DNA of 64,000 nucleotides from Mycolicibacterium cosmeticum. Lineage in GTDB: Bacteria; Actinomycetota; Actinomycetes; Mycobacteriales; Mycobacteriaceae. Position 1 is the stretch's first letter; each line of letters starts with the position of its first letter. The notes under the pieces were generated by a model that saw only the letters and a program-made list of their open reading frames with translations, searched no databases and was not told the DNA's origin. Both the position numbers and the translations under genes were made by a program. Below, in pieces: positions 36,676-45,020 of the stretch. The DNA lies in contig NZ_CCBB010000001.1 of assembly GCF_000613185.1 (NCBI RefSeq), forward strand, positions 248,001 to 312,000, read 5' to 3'.

Positions 36676-37074
36676 ATGGCTATCGCGTTCAACCACACCA
36701 TCGTGGCGGCCGCCGACCGTGAGGAGTCGGCGAGGTTCTTCACCGAGATCTTCGGCCTGCCGCCCGCCAAGGAGTTCGGCCCGTTCCTGGCCGTCGAAGT
36801 GAGCAATGGCGTCAGCCTGGACTTCGCCACGGCGCGCAACGCCGATTTCCCGCCGCAGCATTACGCGTTCCTGGTGTCCGAGGACGACTTCGACGCCATC
36901 TACGGGCGGATCCGTGAGCGCGGGCTGCAGCACTGGGCCGATCCGCGCGGCCGGCACTCCGGCGAGATCAACCACAATGACGGTGGTCGTGGCGTGTACT
37001 TCCAGGATCCCGGCGGGCATTACCTGGAGATTCTCACCCGGCCGTACGGCTCGGGTGGCGACGCTCAGGCGTGA
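36676..37074 (+). CDS. VOC family protein
   Basis: A 132-residue vicinal-oxygen-chelate protein: [24 protein letters not shown], an internal [18 protein letters not shown], and C-terminal [22 protein letters not shown]. The His/His/Glu metal triad (NHT, QHYAF, YLEIL) is complete. It resembles mycobacterial glyoxalase/bleomycin-resistance-like proteins of unknown substrate. It converges on the Rrf2 gene with a 10-bp overlap. Confidence 0.85.
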   Translation: MAIAFNHTIVAAADREESARFFTEIFGLPPAKEFGPFLAVEVSNGVSLDFATARNADFPPQHYAFLVSEDDFDAIYGRIRERGLQHWADPRGRHSGEINHNDGGRGVYFQDPGGHYLEILTRPYGSGGDAQA

Positions 37075-37535
37075 CCGCGTTCGCTCTCCTGGCCGAGGTA
37101 GTCGCGCGCCAGGGTTGCCACGTGAGCGGGCAACTCGCCCGCGGCCACGTCGGCGAGGCTGGTCTGTTCCAGCACCGAGCGCATGCTGGCCCGCAGGGCG
37201 CGCCAGACGTCGGTGAGCGCCGCGGTCGGACCGGAGTACGGCAGGTCGCCCAGGCCGATATCGCGCACGCTGGCCAGCGGTCCGTCGATGCAGCGCAGCA
37301 CGTCCGCGACGCTGATCGCCGACGCCGGGCGGGCCAGTTCGTAGCCGCCCTCCCGACCGCGGTGGCTGCGCACCAACCGGTCGGTGCGCAGGTCGGAGAG
37401 GATATCCACGAGGAACTGCGCCGGGATGCCCTGGGCCTTGGCCAGGTCGTCGGTCTTCACCAACTCCCCGTCGCCGACGGTGGCCAATTGCACCATGGCG
37501 CGGACGGCGTACTCCGCCTTCGCCGACATGCGCAT
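37065..37535 (-). CDS. Rrf2-family regulator (Rv1287 orthologue)
   Basis: A 156-residue winged-helix regulator beginning [19 protein letters not shown], very like M. tuberculosis Rv1287, which also lies next to cysDN. The wing and recognition region is [36 protein letters not shown]. Only one cysteine ([11 protein letters not shown]) is visible, so it lacks the three-cysteine iron-sulfur cluster of IscR and NsrR and is closer to the CymR type. Proximity to sulfate-assimilation genes suggests it regulates sulfur or cysteine metabolism; unproven here. ATG 37535 matches the orthologue's start. Confidence 0.88.
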   Translation of the reverse strand: MRMSAKAEYAVRAMVQLATVGDGELVKTDDLAKAQGIPAQFLVDILSDLRTDRLVRSHRGREGGYELARPASAISVADVLRCIDGPLASVRDIGLGDLPYSGPTAALTDVWRALRASMRSVLEQTSLADVAAGELPAHVATLARDYLGQESERGHA

Positions 37536-37561
37536 ACCGCGGATTCTGCCAGGCCCGCCGC

Positions 37562-38242
37562 TCAGCTCACGGGCGGCGCCACGTTGCGCACCGTCCCGGT
37601 CATCCCCCGCACCGAGTCGGGCACCGGGATGGCGGGGTCGCAATCGGGTGCCGGCTGCGGCGTCCCATAGCTGAGCACCATCGGAACCACGCCGGCCCAG
37701 CCACCCGCCTCGATGTCCGATTCGGCGTCCTCGGGCCAGCCGGCGCTCACCTTGAGCGACCAGTTGTCCGCGCCGATCGGCATCCGCAGCGCCATGCTGG
37801 CCACCAGTTCCTTGCGGGTGCTGGGCCGCAGTTCGGCGACCCGGCCGGGGATGAAGGTGTCGGTGAGCGCGTTCAGGTAGGCGGCCTTGCGGTCCTCGGG
37901 AACCGGCTCGAAGCTGCCGAACAGCACCGCCGAGCGGTAGCGGAACGACGACTCGAAACTGCTGCGCGCCACCACCACCCCGTCCAGCGTGGTCACCGAC
38001 ACCGCGGCCGGGGCACCCTCCGACAAGGCCCGCAGCCAGGGTGATCCGGTCGACCCGTGGATCACCAATTCGTCTGCCAGCCTGGCGAATCCGATCGGGA
38101 ACGCCACCGGATGCCCGTCGCGCACCAGCGCCACGGTGGCCAGCGGGGTGCTGTCCAGCAATTGGTCCAGCACCTCGCGGGAGGTGTCCTGCTTTTCCCG
38201 CAAGCGGGTGACGCTGGTCGAGGGCCTGACCGATTCCGTCAT
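37562..38242 (-). CDS. Pyridoxamine 5'-phosphate oxidase-like flavin protein
   Basis: A 226-residue split-barrel protein of the NimA/PNPOx-like group. Recognisable are the strand pattern [41 protein letters not shown] and the FMN-contact region [29 protein letters not shown]. These are typical of flavin- or heme-binding members that reduce small nitro compounds or act in redox. Its 5' end overlaps the upstream hydrolase gene by 4 bp (ATGA), so the two genes are cotranscribed. Activity unknown. Confidence 0.8.
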   Translation of the reverse strand: MTESVRPSTSVTRLREKQDTSREVLDQLLDSTPLATVALVRDGHPVAFPIGFARLADELVIHGSTGSPWLRALSEGAPAAVSVTTLDGVVVARSSFESSFRYRSAVLFGSFEPVPEDRKAAYLNALTDTFIPGRVAELRPSTRKELVASMALRMPIGADNWSLKVSAGWPEDAESDIEAGGWAGVVPMVLSYGTPQPAPDCDPAIPVPDSVRGMTGTVRNVAPPVS

Positions 38243-38829
38243 GGGATATCAGCCGCCCCCGGCACCACCACGGCGAACAGGTCCGACAGCGCGGCCAGGC
38301 TGGCGGCCTGGACCGTCGCCGCGGCCACCGGCCCGTCGGGACCCGGCAGCGCCCGGGTCGCGGTGGCTGCGGCCACCACCGTCGGCGCGAACGCGAGATT
38401 GAACGCGCCACGCGCAGTGGAGTTCACACACATGTGCGTCATGAACCCGGCCAGGATGAGGTTCGAGGCGCCGACGGTCTTCAGTTCGGCCTCCAAATCG
38501 GTCTCCACGAAGGAATTCGGATAGTTCTTCACGATCACCGGTTCACCACCGCGCGGGGCGACCTGAGCTGCGATGGCGCCCGACTCGCCGGTGATGTCGT
38601 ACAGCGACCCGGGTCCGTCATCGTGCTGGATGTGGATCACCGGAATGCCCGCCGTCCTCGCGCGCTCCAGCAGCAGCGCCGTTTCGTCCAGCGCGGCCTG
38701 CACTCCGTCAAGCTCCATCACACCCTGGGTATAGGTGTTCTGGCAGTCGATCAGGACCAGGGTGGACTCCGTGAGCGGAGCCGGGGTCGCGGGCAGGCTG
38801 GCGAGTTCACGCAGGGTGGGTCGAGTCAC
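38239..38829 (-). CDS. Isochorismatase-like cysteine hydrolase
   Basis: A 196-residue hydrolase with the family triad Asp28 (LVLIDCQN), Lys101 ([10 protein letters not shown]) and Cys134 ([13 protein letters not shown]), plus the cis-peptide and the ARGAFNLAF region. The family includes nicotinamidase, N-carbamoylsarcosine amidase and true isochorismatases; the substrate is not deducible. GTG 38829 is the start, in frame with a longer but implausible extension. It precedes the PNPOx-like gene with a 4-bp overlap. Confidence 0.85.
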   Translation of the reverse strand: MTRPTLRELASLPATPAPLTESTLVLIDCQNTYTQGVMELDGVQAALDETALLLERARTAGIPVIHIQHDDGPGSLYDITGESGAIAAQVAPRGGEPVIVKNYPNSFVETDLEAELKTVGASNLILAGFMTHMCVNSTARGAFNLAFAPTVVAAATATRALPGPDGPVAAATVQAASLAALSDLFAVVVPGAADIP

Positions 38830-38887
38830 CCCATGCAGCCTAGTCAGAGGTCGATGAGTTCCGCCGGTCCTGGCAGTCTGTTCGGAC

Positions 38888-39706
38888 ATGGAACCACTCG
38901 ACGGCAAGGTCGCGTTGATCACCGGCGGCGCGCGCGGACAGGGCCGCGCGCACGCCACCACCCTGGCCGCGGCGGGTGCCGATATCGTGCTGTGCGATAT
39001 CGCGGCGCCTGTCGAGGACGTCGCCTATCCGGCCGCGACTCCGGACGATCTAGCGGCGACGACGGCGGCGGTCGAGCGGCTCGGGCGCAGGTGCCTGACC
39101 GCAACGGCAGACGTGCGAGACCTTGCCGCGTTGCAGAATCTGGCCGACCGGGCGGTCGAGGTGTTCGGCCGGCTCGACGTGGTGATCGCCAACGCCGGCA
39201 TCGCCACCGGCGACCCGGTCGCCACCATGTCCGAACAGCGGTGGCGCACGATGATCGACGTCAACCTGACCGGTGTGTTCAACACGTTCCGGGCCACGGT
39301 GGGACATCTCGTCGACCGCGGCACGGGCCATCTGGTGGCCACGTCGTCGATCGTCGCGACGACCGGCGCACGCAACGCCGGCCACTACGCCGCCGCCAAG
39401 GCGGGAGTGGTGGCCCTGGTGAAATCACTGGCCTACGAGGTGGCCCAGCACGGCATCGTGGTCAACGCCGTGCTGCCCGCCGGGGTGGACACGCAGATGA
39501 TCCAGCACGACGAGATCTACCGGATGATCCGGCCCGACCTGGACAATCCCGGCCGGGCCGACGCCGAAGAGGTGTTCGCCAAGGGCCGACCGCGCCCGGG
39601 TCTGCTCGATCCGCAGGACGTGGCCGACACCGTCCTCTACCTGGTGACCGACCGGGTGAAATGCCGTTCCGGAGAATCGATCACGCTGGCCAACGGGATG
39701 GACTAG
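38888..39706 (+). CDS. Short-chain dehydrogenase, mycofactocin-coupled type
   Basis: A 272-residue Rossmann oxidoreductase: TGGARGQGRAHATTLAAAGADIVLCDI for NAD binding, NAG in VIANAGIA, catalytic Ser in ATSSIV and YxxxK as HYAAAKAGVVALVKSLAYE. The GQGRAHA motif, the extra segment after the second strand and the long insert around the substrate lid (DEIYRMIRPDLDNPGRADAEEV) match the mycofactocin-dependent carveol-dehydrogenase-like SDRs, in which NADH does not exchange freely. Substrate is probably an alcohol or terpene-like compound. Divergent from the hydrolase gene. Confidence 0.85.
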   Translation: MEPLDGKVALITGGARGQGRAHATTLAAAGADIVLCDIAAPVEDVAYPAATPDDLAATTAAVERLGRRCLTATADVRDLAALQNLADRAVEVFGRLDVVIANAGIATGDPVATMSEQRWRTMIDVNLTGVFNTFRATVGHLVDRGTGHLVATSSIVATTGARNAGHYAAAKAGVVALVKSLAYEVAQHGIVVNAVLPAGVDTQMIQHDEIYRMIRPDLDNPGRADAEEVFAKGRPRPGLLDPQDVADTVLYLVTDRVKCRSGESITLANGMD

Positions 39707-39730
39707 GGACCCGTGGATCACGTCAATAAT

Positions 39731-39752
39731 GCGATATCACCGGTGATATCGC
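39731..39752. repeat. 22-bp perfect palindrome between convergent genes
   Basis: Arms GCGATATCACC and GGTGATATCGC meet without any loop. It lies 24 bp after the dehydrogenase stop and 41 bp before the cysQ stop. It could form a cruciform or terminator hairpin, or be a dimeric-protein binding site. Confidence 0.75.
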
Positions 39753-39793
39753 GTTTGGCAAGTGACCCCAGCAGGTCGCTCAGAGCGGCGACG

Positions 39794-40525
39794 TCAGGCG
39801 GCGGTGACGGCCAGCACCGCCTGCGCCAGTTCCGGGCGACACACCACCAAGTCGGGCAACAACACGTTGTCCTGGTTGTAGACCAGTGGCGAACCGTCGA
39901 TCCGCGAGGTGTGCAACCCGGCGGCGCGGGCCACCGCGACCGGTGCCGCGGAATCCCACTCGTACTGCCCGCCCGCGTGCACGTACACGTCCGAGACGCC
40001 CTGCACCACCGATGCGACTTTGGCTCCGGCCGAACCCATTTCGACCAGCGTGCCACCGAGGGCGTCACGCACCGCCAGCGCCACCGCGGGCGGGCGGGTG
40101 CGCGACACCACGATCCGCGGGGTCGCGGGGGCGGCGGGCGGGGCGGGCACCGTGGGCGTGGCCAGTGTGACGCCCTGGGCGGGCAGCGCCACCGCACCGG
40201 CGACCAACTCCCCCGCCTGCCACAGTGCGACATGCACGGCCCAGTCGGCACGGCCGAGTTCGGAGAACTCGCGGGTCCCGTCCAGCGGGTCGACGATCCA
40301 GACCCGGTCGGCGCGCAGCCGCACCTTATCGTCGGCACCTTCCTCGGACAGGACCGCATCGGCGGGCCGGTGCTGGGCCAGGGCGGCCATCAGGAAGTCG
40401 TGGGACCGCTTGTCCCCCGCGGCTTTCCGCGCCGCCGCGTCGGCATCGGCCAATTCGTCGCGCACACCGAGCAGCAGCTCACCGGCCTCGGTGGCCAGCC
40501 GGGCCGCCAACTCGTGATCACTCAT
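39794..40525 (-). CDS. cysQ: 3'(2'),5'-bisphosphate nucleotidase CysQ
   Basis: Inositol-monophosphatase-fold enzyme that recycles 3'-phosphoadenosine-5'-phosphate and controls PAPS pools. The 243 residues have the magnesium-binding motifs VLSEEGADD, WIVDPLDGTREF and the C-terminal YEWDSAAPVAVARAAG. Its start overlaps the cysNC stop by 4 bp (ATGA), so it is the third gene of the cysD operon. In M. tuberculosis cysQ (Rv2131c) is elsewhere, so this linkage is a helpful functional pointer. Confidence 0.93.
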   Translation of the reverse strand: MSDHELAARLATEAGELLLGVRDELADADAAARKAAGDKRSHDFLMAALAQHRPADAVLSEEGADDKVRLRADRVWIVDPLDGTREFSELGRADWAVHVALWQAGELVAGAVALPAQGVTLATPTVPAPPAAPATPRIVVSRTRPPAVALAVRDALGGTLVEMGSAGAKVASVVQGVSDVYVHAGGQYEWDSAAPVAVARAAGLHTSRIDGSPLVYNQDNVLLPDLVVCRPELAQAVLAVTAA

Positions 40526-42372
40526 TCCCGAGTACCTAACAGGTCGATCACCCGTTGCGCCAGTTCGTCGGCGGACTGATCGGGCGTCAGCCGCAGATCC
40601 GGGTTCTTCGGCCGCTGGTAGGGGCTGTCGATACCGGTGAAGTGGGTGATTTCACCACGGCGAGCTTTAGCGTAGAGCCCCTTCGGGTCGCGGCGTTCGC
40701 AATCCTCTAGCGGGGTATCGCAGAACACCTCGAAGAAATCGAACCCGCGATCGGCGTGCACCCGGCGCGCCAGCTCGCGGTGTTCCTCCAGCGGGCTGAT
40801 GGCGGGCACCAGCACGATCTGCCCGGAGTCGGCCAGCAGCGTCGCGATATGGGCCAGCCGGCGCAGGTTCTCCGCCCGGTCGTCCATCGAGAAGCCGAGA
40901 TCGGCGTTCAGGCCGTGGCGCAGGTTGTCACCGTCGAGCACATAGGCGGGCCGACCGGCGGCCAGCAACTTCTGCTCGACAAGCATTGCCACCGAAGACT
41001 TTCCGGAACCGGACAGCCCGGTGAACCACACCGTGGAGCCCTTCGACAGCCGGTCGGCGGCGGTCACCAGATTCTGGTGACGTACCGCGTTCGGGCTGGC
41101 CGTGCGAGTCGCGGCGGGCTCGGTGTCGCGCACCATGCCGGCGGCGACGGTGCCGTTGGTGTCCGGGTCGATGAGGATGAACGACCCGGTCGCCGAGTTG
41201 CGGGTGTACTCGTCGAGCAACAGCGGGGTTTGCGTGCGCAGCGTGACCCGGCCGAGTTCGTTGAGCTTGAGTGCCGTCGCGCTCTTGTCGCGGTGCAGGG
41301 TGTTGACGTCGAGCCGGTAGTCCAACGCCGTCACCCGCGCACGGGTGGTCCGGGTGGTGTGCTTGATCAGGTAGTCCCGGCCCGGTTCGAGGGCCGAGCC
41401 GTCGGCCATCCAGCACACCGTGGCGTCGAACTCGCTGGTGGTGTGCGGCTGGTTGTTGGCCCGGGCGATCATGTCACCGCGCGAGATGTCGATGTCGTCG
41501 GCCAGGCTGATGGACACGGCCATCGGCGGAAACGCCTCGGTGACAGGGCCGTTCGGGCCGTCGATCGCGGTGATCGCGCTGGTCTTGCCGGCCGGCAGGA
41601 CCACCACCTCGTCGCCCGGTCGCATCACCCCGCTGGCCACGGTGCCCGCATAGCTGCGGTGATCGGCGTGCTCGCGGGTCTGCGGCCGGATCACGTACTG
41701 CACCGGGAAGCGCACGTCGACCAGGTTGCGGTCGCCGGCGATGTACACCTCTTCCAGGTGACTCAGCAGCGCGGGGCCCTCGTACCACGGCGAGACGGCC
41801 GATTTGGTGACGACGTTGTCGCCGTTGAGCGCCGACAGCGGGATGGTGGTGACGTCGTGCACGTCCAGACGTGCGGCGAATTCGTGGAATTCGTCGCGGA
41901 TCGCCTCGAAACGCTTCTGGTCCCAGTCCACCAGGTCCATCTTGTTGATGGCCAGCACGATGTGCTGGATGCCCAGCAGCGAGGCCAGGAAGGCGTGCCG
42001 GCGGGACTGCTCCAGCAGACCGTGCCGGGCGTCGACGAGCACGATCGCCAGCTGCGCGGTGGAGGTGCCGGTCACCATGTTGCGGGTGTACTGCACATGC
42101 CCCGGGGTGTCGGCGATGATGAATTTCCGCTTGGCCGTGGCGAAATAGCGGTAGGCCACGTCGATGGTGATGCCCTGCTCGCGCTCGGCGCGCAGCCCGT
42201 CGGTGACCAATGCCAGGTCGGTGTAGTCGTTTCCGCGTTCCTTGGAGGTGCGCTCGACGGCGGCCAGCTGGTCCTCCATGACGGCCTTGCTGTCATACAG
42301 CAGCCGTCCGATGAGCGTGGACTTGCCGTCGTCGACGGAGCCGGCAGTGGCGATGCGAAGCAGCGTTGCCAT
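40522..42372 (-). CDS. cysNC: Bifunctional sulfate adenylyltransferase large subunit / APS kinase
   Basis: Fusion of CysN (GTPase subunit of ATP sulfurylase) with CysC (APS kinase), giving PAPS for sulfation and reduction. The 616 residues contain the GTPase P-loop AGSVDDGKST, switch EREQGITIDVAYRYF, DTPGHVQYT and NKMDL, two beta-barrel domains, then the kinase part from about 440 with GLSGSGKSSVA, DGDNLRHGLNADLGF and the lid HFTGIDSPYQRP. ATG 42372 matches the mycobacterial start (MATLLRIATAG). The frame extends upstream but no ribosome site supports that. It lies 34 bp after cysD. Confidence 0.97.
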   Translation of the reverse strand: MATLLRIATAGSVDDGKSTLIGRLLYDSKAVMEDQLAAVERTSKERGNDYTDLALVTDGLRAEREQGITIDVAYRYFATAKRKFIIADTPGHVQYTRNMVTGTSTAQLAIVLVDARHGLLEQSRRHAFLASLLGIQHIVLAINKMDLVDWDQKRFEAIRDEFHEFAARLDVHDVTTIPLSALNGDNVVTKSAVSPWYEGPALLSHLEEVYIAGDRNLVDVRFPVQYVIRPQTREHADHRSYAGTVASGVMRPGDEVVVLPAGKTSAITAIDGPNGPVTEAFPPMAVSISLADDIDISRGDMIARANNQPHTTSEFDATVCWMADGSALEPGRDYLIKHTTRTTRARVTALDYRLDVNTLHRDKSATALKLNELGRVTLRTQTPLLLDEYTRNSATGSFILIDPDTNGTVAAGMVRDTEPAATRTASPNAVRHQNLVTAADRLSKGSTVWFTGLSGSGKSSVAMLVEQKLLAAGRPAYVLDGDNLRHGLNADLGFSMDDRAENLRRLAHIATLLADSGQIVLVPAISPLEEHRELARRVHADRGFDFFEVFCDTPLEDCERRDPKGLYAKARRGEITHFTGIDSPYQRPKNPDLRLTPDQSADELAQRVIDLLGTRE

Positions 42373-42406
42373 CAGCTGTGCTCTCTTTTCTTCGCGCGAG
42401 CGCTCA

Positions 42407-43336
42407 TCAGAAGTACCCTTCCCGCTTGCGGTCTTCCATACCGGCCTCGGAGATCCGGTCGTCGGCGCGGGTCGCACCGCGCTCGGTGAGCCGCGACACC
42501 GCGGTCTCGGCGATCACCTCGGAGACGGTGCCCGCCAACGATTCCACGCAGCCGGTGCACGTGACGTCGCCGACGGTGCGGAACCGGACGGTCTTCTCGA
42601 TGACCGGTTCGTCCTTACGCGGCTGCATGTACTTGTGCACGGCCAGCAGCATGCCGTCGCGCTCGAACACCTGACGCTGATGCGCGTAGTAGATGGACGG
42701 CAGCTTGATCTTCTCGGCGCCGATATAGGACCAGATGTCGAATTCGGTCCAGTTCGACAGCGGGAAAACCCGGATGTGCTCGCCCTTGCGGTGCCGGCCG
42801 TTGTACAGGTTCCACAGTTCCGGACGCTGGTTCTTCGGGTCCCACTGGCCGAACTCGTCACGGAAGCTGAACACCCGCTCCTTGGCGCGGGCCTTCTCCT
42901 CGTCCCGGCGGGCGCCCCCGAAGGCGGCGTCGAACTTGTTCTCCCGGATGGCGCGCAACAGGGTGAACGTCTGCATCGGGTTGCGCGACGGGATGGTCTC
43001 CACCACCCGCCCGGCGTCGATATCGTCCTGCACCTTGGCGACTACCAGGCGCACCCCGTGCTCGGCGACCAGTTCGTCGCGCGCCTGCAACACCTCGTCG
43101 AAGTTGTGCCCGGTGTCGACGTGCATGACCGGGAACGGCAGCCGGCCCGGGGCAAAGGCCTTGATGGCCAGATGCAGCATGACGATCGAGTCCTTGCCAC
43201 CGGAGAACAGCAGCACGGGCCGTTCGAACTCGGCGGCCACCTCGCGGATGATGTGGATGGCCTCGGCCTCCAGGGCGCGCAGGTGGCTCAGCTCGTAGCG
43301 CGCGGCGGCCGGGTCCAGCTCGGCCGGGGCACTCAT
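42407..43336 (-). CDS. cysD: Sulfate adenylyltransferase subunit 2
   Basis: Small, catalytic subunit of ATP sulfurylase, activating sulfate to APS with CysN. The 309-residue N-type ATP pyrophosphatase has the PP-loop LFSGGKDSIVMLHLA near residue 45, HVDTGHNFDE, GGARRDEEKARAKERVFSFRD and the C-terminal TGCVES cluster of cysteines. ATG 43336 has GGAG 7 nt upstream and overlaps by ATGA with a short upstream ORF. It is the first structural gene of the sulfate-assimilation operon. Carbonic anhydrase canB, its M. tuberculosis neighbour, is not here. Confidence 0.97.
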   Translation of the reverse strand: MSAPAELDPAAARYELSHLRALEAEAIHIIREVAAEFERPVLLFSGGKDSIVMLHLAIKAFAPGRLPFPVMHVDTGHNFDEVLQARDELVAEHGVRLVVAKVQDDIDAGRVVETIPSRNPMQTFTLLRAIRENKFDAAFGGARRDEEKARAKERVFSFRDEFGQWDPKNQRPELWNLYNGRHRKGEHIRVFPLSNWTEFDIWSYIGAEKIKLPSIYYAHQRQVFERDGMLLAVHKYMQPRKDEPVIEKTVRFRTVGDVTCTGCVESLAGTVSEVIAETAVSRLTERGATRADDRISEAGMEDRKREGYF

Positions 43337-43380
43337 CGCATCTCCATAAAGTTGGTAGAGATGACCAAGATTGCAGACAT
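43333..43380 (-). CDS. 15-residue leaderless upstream ORF of cysD
   Basis: Starting at ATG 43380, seven bases after the -10 element, this frame encodes MSAILVISTNFMEMR and ends TGA at 43335-43333. The stop overlaps the cysD start codon (ATGA). No ribosome site precedes it, so it would be translated from a leaderless mRNA and would couple translation into cysD, whose own Shine-Dalgarno lies inside the small ORF. It has three Met codons and no Cys. Coding status is predicted from position alone. Confidence 0.5.
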   Translation of the reverse strand: MSAILVISTNFMEMR

Positions 43381-43387
43381 GACCGGG

Positions 43388-43423
43388 AATCTAATCGCCG
43401 GTGCGCAACAGTGTCAATACTGT
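43388..43423 (-). promoter_or_regulatory. cysD operon promoter with overlapping inverted repeat
   Basis: Leftward, TTGACA (43417-43412) and TAGATT (43393-43388) are separated by 18 bp, a strong housekeeping-type promoter. The inverted repeat ACAGT-N6-ACTGT (43408-43423) lies across the -35 and is a candidate repressor site. The -35 hexamer overlaps the stop region of the upstream nitrilase gene. Confidence 0.7.
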
Positions 43424-44301
43424 GGCGCGACGGTGCCCCGGCCCGCACCCCAGGTCTGCGGGTCGATCTTTCCTCCGTAGAGCGGCAGCTCGACCGGGCT
43501 GTCGCCGGGCCGGAACTGCTCCCACAGCCGGTTGAGGCCGGCGGTGCCGTACCGGCGCACGCGGGCGGCCTCGGCCAGGTCGAGGACGTCGGTCAGCACG
43601 GCCATCTCGGCGCCGGGCACCTGGTTGCGGACACGGCCTTCGGGATCGACGAGAAGGCTGCGACCGATGCCGGTCGGGCCGGCCGCGTTGACGCTGGCGA
43701 CGAAGACCTGGTTGACGATCGCGTTGGCCCGGGCCAGCACCACCTCCTGCTCACGGTCCACGGTCGGCGTCTGCACCACGTTGAGGATCAGGTCGGCGCC
43801 GAGCCAGGCGAGCTGGCGGGCAATCTCGGGGAACCAGGCGTCGTAGCAGATGGTCAGCCCGACGCGGCCGTGCTCGGGGATGTCGAAGACCACGAAGTCG
43901 GCCCCCGGCGTCACCGTCTCATACGGCCGCCACGGGGCGATCTTTCGGTACGCCGCGACGCGCTCGCCCGCCGGCGAGTACACCGGCGCCGTGTTGTAGA
44001 CGAGGCCGTCGTCGCCGAGCTCATAGACGCTGCCGGGGACCAGCCAGATCCCGAGCTCGCCGGCCAGGGCCGCCAGCGCGGCGCCGCGCGGGCCGTCGAT
44101 CGGCTCGGCCAGCACGCGCGGGTCCACGGCCGGGGCACCGGGCTCGACGGCCGGGGTGTCGAGGTGCAGCTCGGGGAAGACGACCAGGCGCAGGCCGGGC
44201 CGCTGCGCGATGAGCGCGCGTACCTCGGCGGCAAACCTGTCGAGGTCGCGCGTGGGCAGGGCGGGCGCCTGCACGAGCGCTATGGGAAGCGGTGCTGCCA
44301 T
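43414..44301 (-). CDS. Carbon-nitrogen hydrolase (nitrilase superfamily)
   Basis: A 295-residue amidase or nitrilase-fold enzyme with the catalytic triad Glu44 (FPELHLD), Lys120 (AYRKIAPW) and Cys152 (LTICYDAWFPEIARQL). The size and sequence resemble N-carbamoylputrescine amidase and omega-amidase-like branches, but the substrate is unknown. ATG 44301 has AAAGGG 6-7 nt upstream. It is divergent from a TetR gene with a clear 21-bp palindrome between them, which suggests substrate-induced control. Its 3' end holds part of the cysD promoter. Confidence 0.88.
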   Translation of the reverse strand: MAAPLPIALVQAPALPTRDLDRFAAEVRALIAQRPGLRLVVFPELHLDTPAVEPGAPAVDPRVLAEPIDGPRGAALAALAGELGIWLVPGSVYELGDDGLVYNTAPVYSPAGERVAAYRKIAPWRPYETVTPGADFVVFDIPEHGRVGLTICYDAWFPEIARQLAWLGADLILNVVQTPTVDREQEVVLARANAIVNQVFVASVNAAGPTGIGRSLLVDPEGRVRNQVPGAEMAVLTDVLDLAEAARVRRYGTAGLNRLWEQFRPGDSPVELPLYGGKIDPQTWGAGRGTVAPQY

Positions 44302-44335
44302 GCGAGACCCTTTCGTGGTGCCGGTCACGGTATTC

Positions 44336-44356
44336 GTTAAACAAACTTTAGATAAC
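44336..44356. promoter_or_regulatory. Candidate TetR operator in the nitrilase-TetR gap
   Basis: A 21-bp imperfect palindrome GTTA-N3-AAA-C-TTT-N3-TAAC, AT-rich amid GC-rich DNA, sits 35 bp upstream of the nitrilase start and 52 bp upstream of the TetR start. Its position in the shared divergent promoter fits autoregulation. Confidence 0.55.
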
Positions 44357-44408
44357 AAATGGGCCGACGGTCAACGAGGGGACGCTGGGCGCATGCCACG
44401 ATGGAGCC

Positions 44409-45020
44409 ATGCCCCGACCTCGCGACCAGGCCGCGCGGCGCGCCCAGCTCGTCGAGGCGGCGGCGCAGGCGGTGATCAGTCGGGGCGCGGCCCATGCGCG
44501 GCTGCGGGACGTCGCCGCCGAGGCCGGCCTGACCCCCGCCTCGGTGCTGTACTACTACCCGGATCTGGGCGAACTCCTGGCCGCCGTGTTCGAGCGCGGC
44601 ACCCGGACCTACATCGAGCACCGCCGCGAGAGCGTCGACGCGGCACATGGTGCCTGGGCCCGGCTGCAGGCCTGCATCCGGTCGGGGGTGCCGTTTCCCG
44701 GCGATGCCGAGATGACCAGCCGACTGCTCTACGAGCTGCTGCCCGTGACGTTCCGCAACGAGAGCGCGAACCAGCGGCAGCGCCGGTTCGTCGCCGACCA
44801 GGCGGAGCTGTATCGGCAGATCCTGGCGGACGGCGCCGCGAGCGGCGAGTTCGATCTGGTCGACGACGCCGCATTCCTCGCCCGCGGCTTCGTCGCCCTC
44901 GAGGACGGCTACGGCATCGAGGTGCTCTCGAACGAGGCCGGCGCCGAGCAGGTCTACGACCTACTCGTGCGCCACGCGCGACTGGTCACCGGTGTGGCCG
45001 CGACCGCGCGGGCGCGCTGA
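44409..45020 (+). CDS. TetR-family regulator
   Basis: A 203-residue one-component regulator. Helix-turn-helix at about 8-55: ARRAQLVEAAAQAVISRGAA, LRDVAAEAGLTPASVLYYYPDLGELLAAVF. The YYY-PDLGELL end resembles the BetI/RutR branch. The C-terminal domain (FRNESANQRQRRFVADQAEL) is the ligand-binding part. Divergence from the nitrilase gene and the palindrome between them suggest that it controls that enzyme. The stop abuts the stop of the convergent MFS gene. Confidence 0.88.
   Translation: MPRPRDQAARRAQLVEAAAQAVISRGAAHARLRDVAAEAGLTPASVLYYYPDLGELLAAVFERGTRTYIEHRRESVDAAHGAWARLQACIRSGVPFPGDAEMTSRLLYELLPVTFRNESANQRQRRFVADQAELYRQILADGAASGEFDLVDDAAFLARGFVALEDGYGIEVLSNEAGAEQVYDLLVRHARLVTGVAATARAR

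Noticed and set aside
39718..39793. Alternative C-terminal extension of cysQ in another frame ending DITGDIALLT
   Set aside because: CysQ already ends at a normal length for the family; the extension would need a frameshift and overlaps the palindrome.
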